DNA of 64,000 bases from Ectobius pallidus (GCA_964059195.1 CAXKWD010000005.1:43663825-43727824), one strand, 5' to 3'; positions 42,977 to 56,667 are shown, counted from the stretch's first letter. Made by a program: numbers and translations. Notes: a model not told the origin generated them from the sequence alone.

Positions 42977-44037
42977 ATGGCCGAGTGCACCAACCTCGGT
43001 ATTCAGAATACCGCGGTAAAGTTTACCCCGGTAAAGTCATACTTTCGTTGCACCGTGCTCGGTTTCGACTTTTACCGCGGTAAGATGCAAATCGGCCGTG
43101 AAGGAGCTGTAAAGTGAGAAAACCGCGGTTTTCTTTCCAAGATGGAGATCAGCGTAATGTATCATATTTACGATATCTTGGCCAAAAGATAATTCACGAG
43201 AGACAGGTGGGATCTATTTGAGGAATGAACGATGGTGCGTATCTTTGCAAATACTGTGCTGTAACATCGATTGAAATGACCTTCCTTTATCACCTTATCA
43301 GTAGTAGGCGTAACCAACATCTATGGTGCTTGAATTCAGACAACATATATACGCAATATAATATTCTATTTTATCCTTATTAACATTTATTACTGAACAA
43401 TAAGGCAAAAAATAAGTGAAATATGGAAAACCAGTGGTCCTAGGCCAAATTTAAGTGAATGGCTGCATGGATCACGATATAGCCTGTGTATCGGTATATA
43501 GGGTATGTAATCAATTTATCATACCTGCACGTACACGAACATAATTATAAGAGCCCTTTCATGGCTATGCACATGATTTTGCACCTAAAATTTCTACTAG
43601 TCGTACGGGAATAAAAGCGTGGCTATGTCGAACTCAGAGCAGAGATTTCGTGGTGTTGCTTTGCCTTGGATTGCACACGTGTGAGAATTATTCTTTAAAA
43701 CATCAATGTTATTTTATTGAAATGTACGGACAGGTGGGATCTACTTGAAGAATGAACGATGGTGCTTACTATCTTTGCAAATACTGTGCTTTAACATCGA
43801 TTGAAATGATCTTCCTTTCTCACCTCAACCAAACCAGTAGTAGGCGTAACCAACTCATTTCACGATTGGTACAGTATCTATGGTGCTTGAATTCAAAGTT
43901 TGAATTCAGACGACATATATACGCAATATAATATTCCCTTTTATCCTGATGAACATCTTTTTATTGAATAATAAGGCATCAAATAAATTGAATTTGGAAA
44001 ACCAATAGCCTACGGGAGCCACCGTGACTGGCAGACG

Positions 44038-44084
<47 letters not shown>

Positions 44085-44268
44085 TAGTGGCCATGGAAGA
44101 AACCATCAATGGGTATTGATTCGGAGCAGAGTAACCGCAATATCTCCAAGCATTAGCAAACCGCGGTATTTTAGCAATGGTGCACAGAGATTTTGAAAAT
44201 ACCCCGGTATTACGTTTACCGCGGTAACGAAACGGCTGAGAAACCCGGAGAATGGTGCACTCAGCCAT
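42977..44268. mobile_element. 1.3 kb inverted-repeat element with ACCGCGGTAA motifs
   Basis: The left end ATGGCCGAGTGCACCA and right end TGGTGCACTCAGCCAT are inverted repeats (one mismatch). Both subterminal zones are filled with ACCGCGGTAA, ACCCCGGTAA and repeated GTGCAC boxes. The interior contains a direct duplication of about 528 bp: GACAGGTGGGATCTA...GAACGATGGTGC at 43202 and 43730, both followed by ACTGTGCT.TAACATCGATTG and ACATATATACGCAATATAATATTC. No transposase is seen and no target duplication is certain. Confidence 0.75.
44040..44084 (+). repeat. (GA)n microsatellite
   Basis: About 22 GA dinucleotides. Read on the minus strand it makes a Leu/Ser repeat inside a spurious frame. Confidence 0.95.
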
Positions 44269-46451
44269 GAGAATCGGGGATTTCATTACAATATACTCTG
44301 TTGCCTACGCGCCAGGGGTACATCACAACATCATAATATTAAACTGTGGACAGAAAGTATTAAGAAAGGTTCTCAACTGGACACACCAATTACAATTATA
44401 TAATCTCATACTTTAAACAGAGAATTAAACGTTATGTAGAATACGCAAGCTAAAGATTTTTCAATTCAAGATCACAGAACGAAATCTCTTTGAATAGTTA
44501 AATATGCAATGTATTATGCGAGCTCAAATCTCATTAGTAAGAATACTCTATTACCTCGGAAATGTATTCTAGAAAGAGATAAACTATAAATCCTCTAAGT
44601 AAAGGTATTCGTTAAGATTTGTCAAATCCTGGGGAACTAGCATAACTAATTGTTCTCTGAACAACTGATTAAAATATCTCCAGCAGAAAATTATGAATCT
44701 GTGGTCATTTATTGCATCACTACATTATTATAAAGTAATCTAAAAGCCAAATAATGATTTTGATAAATGGCAAAAATAAATTTAGAAGCATCCACGCGCA
44801 ACTGAACACGAGTGCCACAAACGGAGAAAACAAAAAGCCGTCACGCAGGGGAGAATATTTTATGAGTAGCTACAAGAACGGAAGCTTTCATATTTTGGTA
44901 AGAAGTATAGTAAGCATGACACACAGATTCACGAGCTCGGGAAAATTTAATCAAACAAGGCTTTCCTCGGGTAATGTAAAAATACCCTGTTTGAGGGCAG
45001 GAACTCTTGAAGATATGGGAAGAGGTATCTAGGCTACGTCAAGAAAATGATGACGAATAGGCCTAAGCCTATCACTAAAATAATCCATCACATTCATTTA
45101 ATGTAAACCTTGAACGAAAATAATTATTTAGGACAAGAAGAGTTGATATGGTACGAAACACACGTCGGGCAAATATTCCTTCCTGAACAGACGATAATTG
45201 TTAATTAATGTTTTAAAAAGAATAATTCACCTATGACATGTAGTCAATTTTCGACTTAAAGTTTTCACACAACATTAAAATTTCCAGACTTATAAAATTG
45301 GTCTTAACTAGTATCAATTACGGGACTTTGATTTTAGCTTACTCACACCTTACTTGTGGACTTATCTTCACAACAACATAGCTTATATTAATTAAATATC
45401 ATCTGTAGTATCCAGCATTCCTGTACTAAACCAACTTGTAATTAGTGACTTCCACATTTCTGTGGATAAAAGTATACTGCATGCACTACAGTTTGACTTG
45501 AATGAATACGATCGATAGGAAATAATCGTCCTGAGAGTGCTAGTTACTTCTTTACGCTGTTGAAGCCGAGGCTACACTTTGGTCACATTGTCTGATTAGA
45601 TGAATTAGACTGAACCCCACTAATCGGAAACAGAATCTACATCTTCGACAAAACTATGGACGTACTGCAACTCAGGCCTTCCCCAGTGTGCCGGATTTTC
45701 CCCCGTAGGAGTTCTTTTACATGTCTGTACATCTGTATATCTACAGACATGGTCCTGTCACATCTACTCTTATACAATTCAACGGCCCTAAATAGCGTAC
45801 TTGCTCGCCCGCTTCGTGAGACATCGGGTATACTCGGCGATGTTCGTCTCTCACAATCTAAACTTTCATGACGACTACAAAATTAGAAACCGTTTCTTTA
45901 TTATATAAGGCCTAAGTGAAATGAACACAATGAACAAATATTCTAATTTTATTTTTACTTACAATTTTCATAGCTCTGAACCACAAACTTTTTAATAATC
46001 TACCAGTGTAATTTTCTTAAAAATCCTGGAGTCAATGAATAATGGCGGGCGAAGCCGGGGGCAACAGCAGTAAAATATTGATGGTTTTATCTCTTAAAAT
46101 ATCGCTGATAATAATAATCCAATCAAACCATTCCTTCCCTTGAAACATTATATAATTTCTGAAAATTACACTGAATTGATCAAATAAAATTCACATCATA
46201 TTCATGTCAATAAACAGTTGAGAAACAATACGTATTATGTGTTCACAGGTTCTTTGGAACTGCATAATCGATTCTGATATAGTTTTCCCAGGGGGCGCTT
46301 TCATGTCGTGGAATGTACTCTAAAGCAGGAATTTTAGCTGTTTCATTAAGTATTAATGGCTTAGTTTATTAATGATTCGCGTGCAAGTGTTAATAAATAT
46401 AATGCTTTAATAATTATTATACTCTTAATTTTTAATTTTAAAAAGAATTAT
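44269..46451. other. gene-free stretch
   Basis: A GC hairpin-like GGCGGGCGAAGCCGGGGG at 46042-46060 resembles the Helitron 3' hairpin found at 46452 and may be an older copy without its CTAG end. The open frame at 44754-45032 matches no known domain. Confidence 0.45.
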
Positions 46452-46477
46452 CGTGGCGAAGCCACGGGCACCTCCTA
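46452..46477 (+). mobile_element. Helitron-like 3' terminus
   Basis: CGTGGCGAAGCCACG is a 6-bp stem with a 3-base loop, followed after seven bases by CTAG and then T. Helitrons end in a short GC hairpin about 8-12 bases before CTRR and insert next to T. The 5' TC end was not located. Confidence 0.5.
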
Positions 46478-46504
46478 GTTTATGTACACGTAAATACCAT
46501 TGAA

Positions 46505-46790
46505 GGTCGCTCCATTGCTAAGTGGTTAGACAGCTCGCATTCCACCGCCTAATCTCAGTGGATCCATATGGAATTTGTGGTGGATAAAATGAGGTTGGGG
46601 CAGGTTTTCCCATTTCTCCTATCATACATCATCCCACTGTTGCTCCATTCATCATAATATGATAATTTTTTCAGCAAAGTAATTATAAATACCATCGACT
46701 TGGGCTAGAATCGGACCCGCAACCTTGAGCGCAGTAAGCCAGCGTCGTACTCACTACTCTACCCACAGCCTTCACAACATTATAAGGATC
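46505..46790 (+). repeat. SINE of family S2, copy 2
   Basis: The head has box A TTGCTAAGTGGTT and CGCATTCCACCGCC. The body has TGGAATTTGTGGTGGATAAA, GGCAGGTTTTCCC and ATCATCCCACTGTTGCTCC. A second tRNA-like block, reversed (GAATCGGACCCGCAACC ... CTACTCTACCCACAG), lies at 46709-46768. Confidence 0.7.
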
Positions 46791-48004
46791 ATATTATATT
46801 TTGTACTCTGAGAAAACAAAATTGCATGAGGTTTAAAACGATTTCGCACACGCCGCTAAACGTTTACCTGATCACTGAAAGAAACGTATGGTGAAAATGA
46901 AAATAATTCACCCTTCCTACTAGAAGGAGGTAAAATGTTCATCATAGAATTTAAGGGTGAGTAGCAGAAAGCAGAAAATGTCGAATATAATATTATTTTT
47001 AACGTTACTTGGAAGTGGCTTCTAAAGTTTGAGCCAAGGCTTCATCCTCCGTCTAAAGAACCACTTTCTGTGAAGCTAATCGTAGTGCATTATTAAACGA
47101 TGACATTTCTTTAAGCATTTAAACATAAAAATATTGGGTAGATAAAATTTACTAAATAAAGGATCAAACTATTCAAATCAGTGTAATATAACGCACCAAG
47201 AATACTGACGATCCTAATACAATCCCCTGACTTAAATCTCGTAAGCCTGTGACAGATTGCCGAAAAACAAGTGCAGAGACATAATATAATCACGTACGAA
47301 ACCGAACTGAAAATGATTAGTTTAAGAATATGTATTAGACCGTGGAATGAAACTGATACTCATATATAATAGGCCAATTTATCATTATCTACTGGAATAC
47401 TAAGCAATCTAAGTATCTAGTACGGTATCTGTTTTGTAATTTCGATATTGTTCGAGAAGTTCTTTGTGGTGGCCTAAATATGCATGGACAGACGGGAAGG
47501 GTTGTAATTTCTGCGACTTTTCAACAGAATCGTTATAAAGGGAATACTAACAACCCTGCCATTACAAATGATATTAAATCTTATTTTTGGTTAGGCCTAT
47601 TTTAATTTTGTAAATTCAGTTCTCAATAATTTCATAATAATTAAATGGTTTATTATTTAGCTTTTTCCATCACTACATAAATTTCACCGATTTTTCAGAA
47701 TCAATGCAAGAAAACAATGTGGGCCTAGTTTCCTGCTTTCTAGATCCAGACATACAACAGTGTATAGGTAATCCAAAAAAATGCGAGTTAGTATAATATT
47801 TAAAGACATGCTAAGAATATAACTTTAAAAAATTGGCAAATTTGTCAGACTATCCATACAAGTTTTCCTCATCTTGTAGGAACGTGACTGTGTTGGGATT
47901 TTTAAAAATGGATAGTTAATGGTAGAATCTCTCTGGTTCATGAGACCTCATCCGAAATAGAGTGTACTCTTAACTTGCTCTCAGATAAAATGGTCGAATT
48001 TTAA
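46791..48004. other. gene-free stretch
   Basis: No coding region or element end supported. Confidence 0.4.
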
Positions 48005-48200
48005 TAATTACTTTATTGCAAACTAATGGTAACTGTGTGATGAATGGAGCTCTGGTGGAATGATATATGGCAGGGGAACCTGGAGCACCCCGAGAAAACC
48101 TGCCCCGTCCTTGTTCAATCTGTCCACCACAAATTCCACATAGATCCAGCGAGATTCGATACAGGGTCTCAGCGGTGGAAGGCGAGCGGTTGGTCGATTT
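48005..48200 (-). repeat. SINE of family S2, copy 3
   Basis: On the minus strand it reads CGCTCGCCTTCCACCGCTGA, then CGAATCTCGCTGGATCTATG, GGAATTTGTGGTGGACA, GGCAGGTTTTCTCGGGGTGC and CATATATCATTCCACCAGAG. This is the best-preserved of the three S2 copies. Open frames on both strands here are not genes. Confidence 0.75.
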
Positions 48201-49285
48201 TTAATCACTCTCTATTTCATTGCTTTTTTATATGTTTCATCCGACTAATTAGGCTATATTTCACTATGGCTCCTAAATAACAATAAAGATTCAGCGATTA
48301 TCGATAAGTTATCAATTTCCATCTTATACAGTCATTGTATTTCTGTAGGGGTGAGAAATGAAGCTCTCAAAGTGGTTCCATTACATTCGAGGTGTCGAAA
48401 ATAGTATTCAACGACAACAAACAATATTACTTTTGAAGAACTACATATACACTTGAAAATATATTATATAATGCATATATACATATAATTTCTTTATGTT
48501 GAACTTATAAACTGTTCATACTATTAACACATATAAGTTAAATTCGGCTGAGTTAGAGCAGTGGAATAGCGGAAAATACGAAAGTAAAGATTTCTGCAAA
48601 ATCTCGGCATTTAACATAAAGTTAAAATTGCTATAACGTTTGAACGGTTAATTGTAAATACTATAATAACATACATTCTTTAAGAAAATGTAATGCTCTA
48701 AAACTTTCTCTCTTATGACTCTTTCGTAGGGCGAAGGTCCCAAGAGTTAGAAGGTCAAATATGGCAAGAAACGTGAGGCAAAATATATATTTTTTCAACG
48801 TTAGCGCGGATATCTTGGAAACAGTGGGAGGTAGCGAAGAAATTAACGGAATCATCTTGTTGAAAATGTTGTTGCTTTAATATTGTATTGAATTGTCTTA
48901 TCGCTAGGACCTATAGTTTCCGAGATATAAGCGATAAACCGAAAAAAAGGGATCTTCTTCGGGGCCCCTTCTCCCCGCTCACCTCCTAGGAGTGGAGACT
49001 TTTAGTATGTTTACCTTCCAACTAGTCCAAACGAAGTTCCAAGGCCAAAAATTGTGTTCCTTCCATTTCCCTCTACACCCCCTTTTGAGCATTCTTTTGA
49101 CTGGACCATGTGAAGGAAACCAATTTTGCGGATATTACTGTAAAAGTTTGAAAGCCATTTATAAATCTACACGTTATAACTTAAGCTATCATAATATGAC
49201 GGTTAGGTTCTATGGGTACACCAGTAGGCCGCGTATTTATGTCCATATGTTCACAATTGTTCATATTTTATGGCTGCTGTAAATT
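48201..49285. other. gene-free stretch including an unassigned dispersed-looking repeat
   Basis: 48540-49000 contains phrases such as GCTATAACGTTTGAACGGTT and TATCTTGGAAACAGTGGGAG that have the feel of interspersed repeats. There is no second copy in the window, so I cannot define it. The open frame at 48992-49282 is not recognised. Confidence 0.35.
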
Positions 49286-52200
49286 TTAACTCGTATTACA
49301 TTTTTTATGAATAGCATGAAATAGCGATGAGTCATTGTAAGCGATGAAGAAAATTGAACTACTTGTGTCTTCTTTATAATAATACTTTGCTTTAATTTTA
49401 TTCAAATACGGTTGTTTGTTTACAATGTACAGGGATATTACAGTCGATTTGGAAATAAATTCGGTTAGGCGATACATAATTCATTTACACAGCATGTATA
49501 ACGCTATTGTTCATAATTACTTGCACACTGACCATGGAAATTAGACGGAAATGGATACTGAGACTTGGCAGAGACTGTATCTGGGATCGATGGTTGATAC
49601 TGTACGGGCAGGCATGCACTCCACCAATTAGGCGTCATGTCAGAAGCCGGCGAGCGCCGATTGCTAATTGAAAGCGAACAGCATCAATCCTTGAAGAAGC
49701 TGTCTCTTCCACTCTCTTCCTTTCCAATCATTATAACCCACTGGCCAATTTCCAAATTTAGTTCCCAACTAGTAAAGCAGGATTATAATCCCTGTTAAAG
49801 GTAAAAACGTTCTTATACAAGTAAGTGTTTAAATAATTACTTAGTTAATAATTGAAGGTAAGAGGTCCAAGATTTTTGGTCCAATTTATATTTATGTTTC
49901 CTCTGGAAAGGTCTTCCAATGAGAATTGGACAATTACCCAATTATCCGCCTTATGTAAGGTCTTTCGAGTGTTTTAGATAAGAATAGTGTGTTCTGTTAG
50001 AGCCCTAGTAGGCTACTACAATCACCTCTTGTGGGAGGAGTGTCTTCGGCCTCTTGAGTTTGTCATGAGTTATGTCATAACGGCCCAGTTCCGCGATTTG
50101 GTATTTGAGATATTTGAGCAACTTTCGTAGGAAGGTCGCCGCGCTTGTCGCTATATATTCATGGATGGTGTCCATGTTGGTTTAGACTCAGTTCCTCACA
50201 AAATATGTAAACCGACTGCAAAGAAAACGGTTTCCATAGTGATTAGCACGCCATACTTTTCTATTACAAAATTCTGTAATTTTGAATGTATTATAATTTA
50301 CTTGCAATTTTTAAATACAAGGTTAAAGCTGTATCCGAAAGGCACATTAGTAATGTAAGGTCTATTAGAATTCTACAATTGATTAGACAATGTTTTACAT
50401 TAGGTTAGTTTAATTTTACTTGAAATTTTAATTTTTAAATTAAGGGAATCTTCCCACATTTTGTTTTCTTTAATCTCTCCAAAGTATATGTATGTAAATA
50501 ACAATCATGAATAAAACTATTATTTAATGAAATTACTAATCTTCAGTACATTTAAAAAAATTAATGGTCATTACGGCAGTAGACCGTGAAATACAGAATG
50601 GTCAGTAATGGTAACAGATGCTCTCTACAGCAGTTTCGACATTTAATGCACGTGGGAAGTTACATGACAGAAATGGAAATAAATTCGTTTTAATTAAGAA
50701 AACAAATGCCATAAAATTCGTGTTATTATGCTTGTATTATGGCATTTCGTGACAGCTGAGTTATAGAAAGACCGTTTAGTATGATCTTTTCAAAGAACGG
50801 TATTATGGTAGAAGATGATATCGTTGTAACATTATTCTAAAGGATTGTATTCTAAAGCATAGACTCCTGCTCAGACACAGTCCTTAATTATCATTAACAT
50901 TAACGATTTTTTCGCGAGTCTCAAAATAAGTCTTTGGTTAAACGGGAAAAATTTGATATGCTAAGGAGAACAATCTATAGATATTTTTAATTAATCCAAC
51001 TGGGATTTCTATTAATACCTATGCATAACATTAATAATTCATAAAGGCCTAGCTGGAATATATGACAACCGCCATTAGTTTACATGCAAAATAGCATATC
51101 AACAAATCACGATATCATGAAGAATTATACTTTCAAATAAACCATTTCGAATGTACTTTCTATTGAATATCATAATCATAAATGATGAATGGCGATAATT
51201 AATTATTTTATGCAAAGTGAAATTATAGAAACTGACATGACTACTTGTAACGTTCTAGCACGAAAACAGATATCGTCGCAGTTGGATACAAGCTACTAAT
51301 AAATTCTGGTATTGCACAGGACCATGTTATTCGATGGTTTAATATGTTAATTCTCGATTTTTAAAAATATGTGCTATCGCAAATACAATTCTGTAGCTAT
51401 TACATGTTACGAGTGATCGAAACGTATTTCAAAATGTCACACCACGAGCAAATTGTGATAGTAGATCATAGAGGACAATAAATATGACGTTTTGGTATAA
51501 TTACAAAGTATTATGTGAAGTCCACGTTGATGTTAATCTCGTTATCAGGAAAACATGTTTTATAGGATGTTTATTATTTAAGAGCATATTTTCAATTGCA
51601 GCACATATGTTTTAACTCATATAAGCTAACCATTATCTAATTCCTCTGTTAAAAATTATATTCTCATCAGTTTAAAACTATAATGTAGCATCTCTATTTG
51701 ATTCTAAAGAAGAATATGGTAAAAGGATTTACCAAACGAATTAGAAAAAAATTAGGTCCATGAATCAGGATATACCCTCGTATATTTTCTGCTTAACCTT
51801 ATGCGGTAACTTCTGCCTTTTGTTTCATTACATATACCTCTTGGCTTGGTTTTAATTACTTATTTAGTTTTCCATTCCGCCTTTTGACTGAGGGATATTA
51901 TGTTAGATAAATTTAAGTGATCCACCAGTTTATGAATTTAAGCCTCAGAAATATATAAAATATGGATGCAACAGGCATAAACTGAAGGGTTTGTGCAGAA
52001 ACTTCTGAATATAATCGGGTGAGGCAGGCTACTTTGGAGTGTTTATAATCAGAAAATTAGACTCAGCCCTCCACAAAGAGTTTATTGTTGAATCAATTAG
52101 TTCTGCCATAAACTAGTTGATTGCTACAGTCTTGTCAAGGGTGAAATGTGTTTCCAACGAAATGTAGTCGATAAAATGTAGAGTATGCGTTAATAAATCG

Positions 52201-53660
52201 AATTACTTTTACTTATGCCAAATCATTATATAATTTCACTACTTTTGTCCCTGTTTAAAATCGTAAAGAGTTTTACGTTACTTTTACATAAATTAAATTA
52301 TTTCATTATTAAAACTCCTGCACTAACTGATTCTTCGCAGTCTGAAACTTATTGATAAAATTACCTCAGTTAAAGGTTTCCCGAAAATGAGAGAGCACTA
52401 CACCCTGTAATATTTTTGTGAGTAAAAAGGAGCGTTAAGGTATGGAACTGTTAGGAGCAACCATGTTTGACTCCAGCCTTCTGCTAATTATCTGTTAAGA
52501 GGGGGCCGAACAAGTGGTCCCACTAATTACCCCACTATGAGGGTGTTTCTGAGAGCCTCTTAGGGACTCCAGTTAATGTCAGTGGGTAAGATGAGGTTTT
52601 TCCAGCAACCGGATACTGATTAAACACATTAAGGAAAATGTAGGAAAAGTAATAAACAATTATTACCACCTTAAAAATGCGTTGTCGAAGAATTTGTGAG
52701 AATGTTTAGGTGTAAACCTATATAAAGTTACGACGAGGATGCTATTTATACAGCAATGTTAGTATCAAAATGTAATAAATTGTGGAAGGTTGAACATAAT
52801 CATGAAGAAGTTAACAAAGCATATGAAATTTAGAATTTTAAATTTATAAGCACAGAAATAATGACCAATACATTTCATCACTCTAGTCTTTCGAAACCAT
52901 GGAAAAAGTTTCACAATTTCACTTAGGCCTACATAAGCCCGTTCTATTTCTGATCATGGGAATTTTTTGTTTCTTTTGGTAAATTGCATTCATCAAAATA
53001 CCTAAAAATCTTTTCGATCAGTCGTAGTAATTTAAGATTTTGCGTTTGTTCAGTTATTTTACTTGAAAAATCTCAACAGTAATTAAGTAATTTTAGGATC
53101 ACTGATGATATTTTATTATCATCAGTTAACACCTTCTATGACAGTATTATTAACGAAACCGCGAGAACATTCATTTAGATTATGTTTATACCAAATAATA
53201 ATATTAATACTATATGGTTTAACTGCCCCATAAGACTGAGGGAAAAAAATCTGTGAGATTGGTATATCAATACGAAAATAGGCAATTTACTTACTCCATT
53301 AGTCGAGAATAAAAACAACTGCCCCTGTTTTATAGGGATTGAACTAAGCGTTTATAACATAATGTCTTCAAATTATCAACTTTTACTAGGCCTATCTTGA
53401 TATAAAAAAGAAAAAAAAAGTTTCAAATCAGACAAAATAAACTGACATAAAGACACCACTTTCAGTTACAATTCTGGTCAGTTAGGCAATATTTCAATAT
53501 AACATGAAAATTAAATTTTTATAATTATTTTATTTAAATTCTGATGTGTATTACTGAAAGCCTATGGAAGTATTTCCTGGAAGAAAGGCTACGTATGACG
53601 CTCGACTGTGCACCACCAAAGCAGGTTTTAACTGTCCGCCTGATTCTACGGTTTTTAGAT
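49286..53660. other. long AT-rich stretch without recognisable genes
   Basis: Read on both strands, there is no recognisable domain, element end or tandem repeat of note. A GC-richer piece at 50020-50240 and an old-looking piece at 52490-52620 have no identifiable origin. Confidence 0.5.
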
Positions 53661-53666
53661 TTCTTG

Positions 53667-53693
53667 TTTTTTTTTTTTTTTTTTTTTTTTTTT
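53667..53693 (+). repeat. T27 homopolymer with unique flank (possible inserted poly(A) tail)
   Basis: A run of about 27 T is followed on the right by a GC-richer 150-bp segment, to about 53835. Read on the minus strand this is a sequence ending in a poly(A) tract, as left by a retroposed transcript. I do not recognise the body, and no flanking duplication was confirmed. Confidence 0.45.
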
Positions 53694-53835
53694 AGTTCAG
53701 AATTTAAAACCGGAAGTAAACTACTTAGCCGTAGAGAAGGCGACCATCACAGGGAAGACGACCCAGAAAGTAAACCCCCTATTGGTTGCTCGGAAAGGAT
53801 TAGTATCCCACAAGTGTTTAATGCAGCATTGGGCT

Positions 53836-54802
53836 AATGACTTCAGAAAATGCAACTACCGGTATACCATAACTTCCATTAGGTTAGTTTTGGATCTGGT
53901 CGTACATCATACTGCGCAGTGTCACACATGAAGGAAGATTCTTGTGTCTTGTGTCAGACAAGACGGGAATGTAAAATAAGTGATACGTAACCTAGCGATC
54001 CATTGTAAAAGAAGAGAATCACACGATTTGAGCATTAACTCCACACTACCATCATATTTTATTCATGATAGACGTAGTGAAGATTTTCCTCCTTTCTCAG
54101 AATCCTGAAAATGTAGTACCGTAAAGTAAAAAATATTCGTGTCTATCTACAATCAAGTAGAATCTCTGTTTTGATATGTTAGATGTGATTGGAAAAACAA
54201 GAATGCAGATAAGAAAAAAGCATTTAACCTTTATGTAGTGTCCTTTGTTAAATTAGTAGTTGTAAATGAATTTTACCCTTTACTTTTACTTACAATTTTA
54301 CCCTCCGGGATTCACCCTTAGCATTTAACATTATATCAAAGAAATTGAATCAAATAATTGCAAGTTGTGAAATTTTATTATGTGAAAGTAATGAGAAACG
54401 ACACATTAATAAAATAAATTATCGATACTACAGCAGGTTCAAGAGAAGAAATACTGAATTCAAGATCGTGGATAACAAATTGGGTTATGACAATGGTGTT
54501 TCAAACGTAATAAATGTATAATGCTTTTATAGGAAGGAGTATTACAGAAAATGGTTTTTGGTTGTATCCAATCAGGGAATGTAATAACCTGAAAGACTTT
54601 CAAGAAATAAAAGAAAACTTTATCATTAGGAGTCACAGAGGTACAACAGTTTATGTAATATAAAACATACTACGTTTGGTGAATATTTACAATCCAAGTT
54701 ATCAATAGTACTTTTTTACTTTTTCTACTTACTTTTCTTTACTTACATATGAGATTTTTTATTGTCTAGTAACTTAAGCAGAATAGTGAAATGGTTTAAA
54801 AT
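53836..54802. other. gene-free stretch
   Basis: AT-rich sequence; nothing supported. Confidence 0.4.
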
Positions 54803-56027
54803 TTAACCACCTTTGTCCCTCAAAAAATGCAGATACCTCCTGTTTCTTATGGCATAATATAGGAGAAATGACTTAACTTAAAAAATGTCAAGATTTGGGA
54901 TTGCGTTGAAAAATTACAATGGTTATAGATGTTACATAAGTTTATTAACAAACTCTATACAGACATATTGTGTTACATAGGCCTACAGTAAGTTAATACC
55001 TACAAAAATATGTGTTTTTGTACAGAGTCAGATAATATTCATTTACAGGTGATTATCCTGTATTTGTATAGGGATATATTAGGTTACTAATGCTACAGAT
55101 ATGGATATCTTTCATTAATATAATGAAGATATGACAAATTATTATTAGTCACTTAAAGTGAGCAAGTCAAGATAAAATGAATTGTCATCTATAAAAATTC
55201 AGCATATTCATTTCTAAAAGCTGAAATCGTAAAATTATATGATTAATACCACTTTTAATAAAATTATATGAAGAAAGAGGGAAACAATCATTCATACCCA
55301 CAAGTGTGTTGTGAAAAATGTGGGTCATCACTTTTTACTGAGAAAAAATCAGTAAAAATATATATTGTAGCTGCACAGCACATGAAATTGGCTTACATAC
55401 ACAAATTGGAGATCAAGCACTTGCACGTCGACGCAGCGTATTAGTCTATGAATTGCAATGCCGTATAAACTTGATAATATATTTGTTGCAATGTTCAAAT
55501 AGCTGCAAAAATTATTTATCCGGCTTCTTATCTAGCTTCTGTACATAAAATGCGTGTGTTGTTTACCCATAGTAGTTTTTATTTCGCAACAATACCTATT
55601 AGGTTTTTATTTTTATGTAGTAGTTGGAAGATGGATTTCGACAAAATTTATGTCATCTTCAGTTCATACTAAAACTATATCGCATTTTTGTCATATCTTC
55701 TTTATATTAATGAAAGACATCCTTATGTAAAACATTTGTACCTTAATATATTCCTATAAAAATACAGGATAATCACCTGTCAAATGAATATTATTTGACT
55801 TTGCAAAAAAAAAACTATTTTATAGGTTTCTACCAACTGTATGTAACACAATATGTGTGCAAAAGTTATGGTAATAAACATATGTAACATCTTACAGCCA
55901 ATATAATTTTTCAAAGCAATCCCAAAACTTGACATTTTTTAAGTTAAGTCATTTCTCCTATATTCTGCCATAAAATACAGGAGCAACGGAATTTTTTGAG
56001 GGACTAAGACGGTTCAATTATCCTCAA
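54803..56027. mobile_element. 1.2 kb fold-back element
   Basis: The left arm 54803-55140 and right arm 55685-56027 are inverted copies with about 85% visible identity. Shared blocks are GTCCCTCAAAAAAT, TATAGGAGAAATGACTTAAC, ACAGGTGATTATCCTGTATT and GTCATATCTTC/ATGAAAGA. The 545-bp middle has no gene but holds a hammerhead-like core on the minus strand (55636-55662). No target duplication was found. Confidence 0.75.
55636..55662 (-). ncRNA. hammerhead-ribozyme-like core motif, second instance
   Basis: The minus strand reads CTGAAGA, T, GACA, loop, TGTC, GAAA. Compared with the site at 15786 the helix II pair G-C becomes A-T on both sides (GGCA/TGCC versus GACA/TGTC), a compensated change. Flanking helices I and III are not clear. 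Its origin in a Penelope-like element is an inference. Confidence 0.35.
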
Positions 56028-56667
56028 AGGGAAAATGAAGTTTATTAATACATCAGCAGGATAATGCGTTTGAACTTTTAAAGATAACGTTGTGTTCCGG
56101 TCAAGCACATTAAAAACGACAAACTTCGCCACAAGATTTCTACAGTAAACTATGCTTTCAAATACACTCTTACACTACTTTATCCCTCAATTTTTTGAGT
56201 AGCTTCACAGTAAAATATCTTTGGACTAGTTACATTGTCAGTTCATACCTACTGAACCTATCCTTGATAATGTCACAACTTTCAGTGAACGGTTAGAAAT
56301 GAGCACAGCAAGTGTTCTGTAATGTAGTCAATGAAATGCGGATTTATTGGAAAATAAAGGGAATATTTTAAAGGGATGTTATATTGTTCCACACTTTCAT
56401 AAATACTAAGCAGACAGCTGACATTCAATATTTCAGAGAATATAGAGTGAAGAGTCTTAGAATTTGTAGTAAGAATGATTGGAATACATGAACTTATTAT
56501 TATGATGATTATTATTATTACTATTTATCTGTTTGTTATTGAATCAATTATACCTCATAACTCAGCTTCAGTGTTTTCAAAATTTCAGTTAAAAAGTATA
56601 GGCCTATATTATATTTTTGTTCAGTTTTTAAAAAAAATATTCATACCGGTACATAATCCCTAGAACA
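56028..56667. other. gene-free spacer
   Basis: AT-rich; the open frame at 56475-56663 is composition-driven. Confidence 0.4.

Noticed and set aside
43906..44286. 126-codon minus-strand frame with a (SL)n stretch
   Set aside because: The stretch is a (GA)n microsatellite inside a non-coding inverted-repeat element.
53544..53837. 97-codon frame containing a poly-Phe run
   Set aside because: Poly-Phe comes from a T27 homopolymer, and the flanks have no domain.
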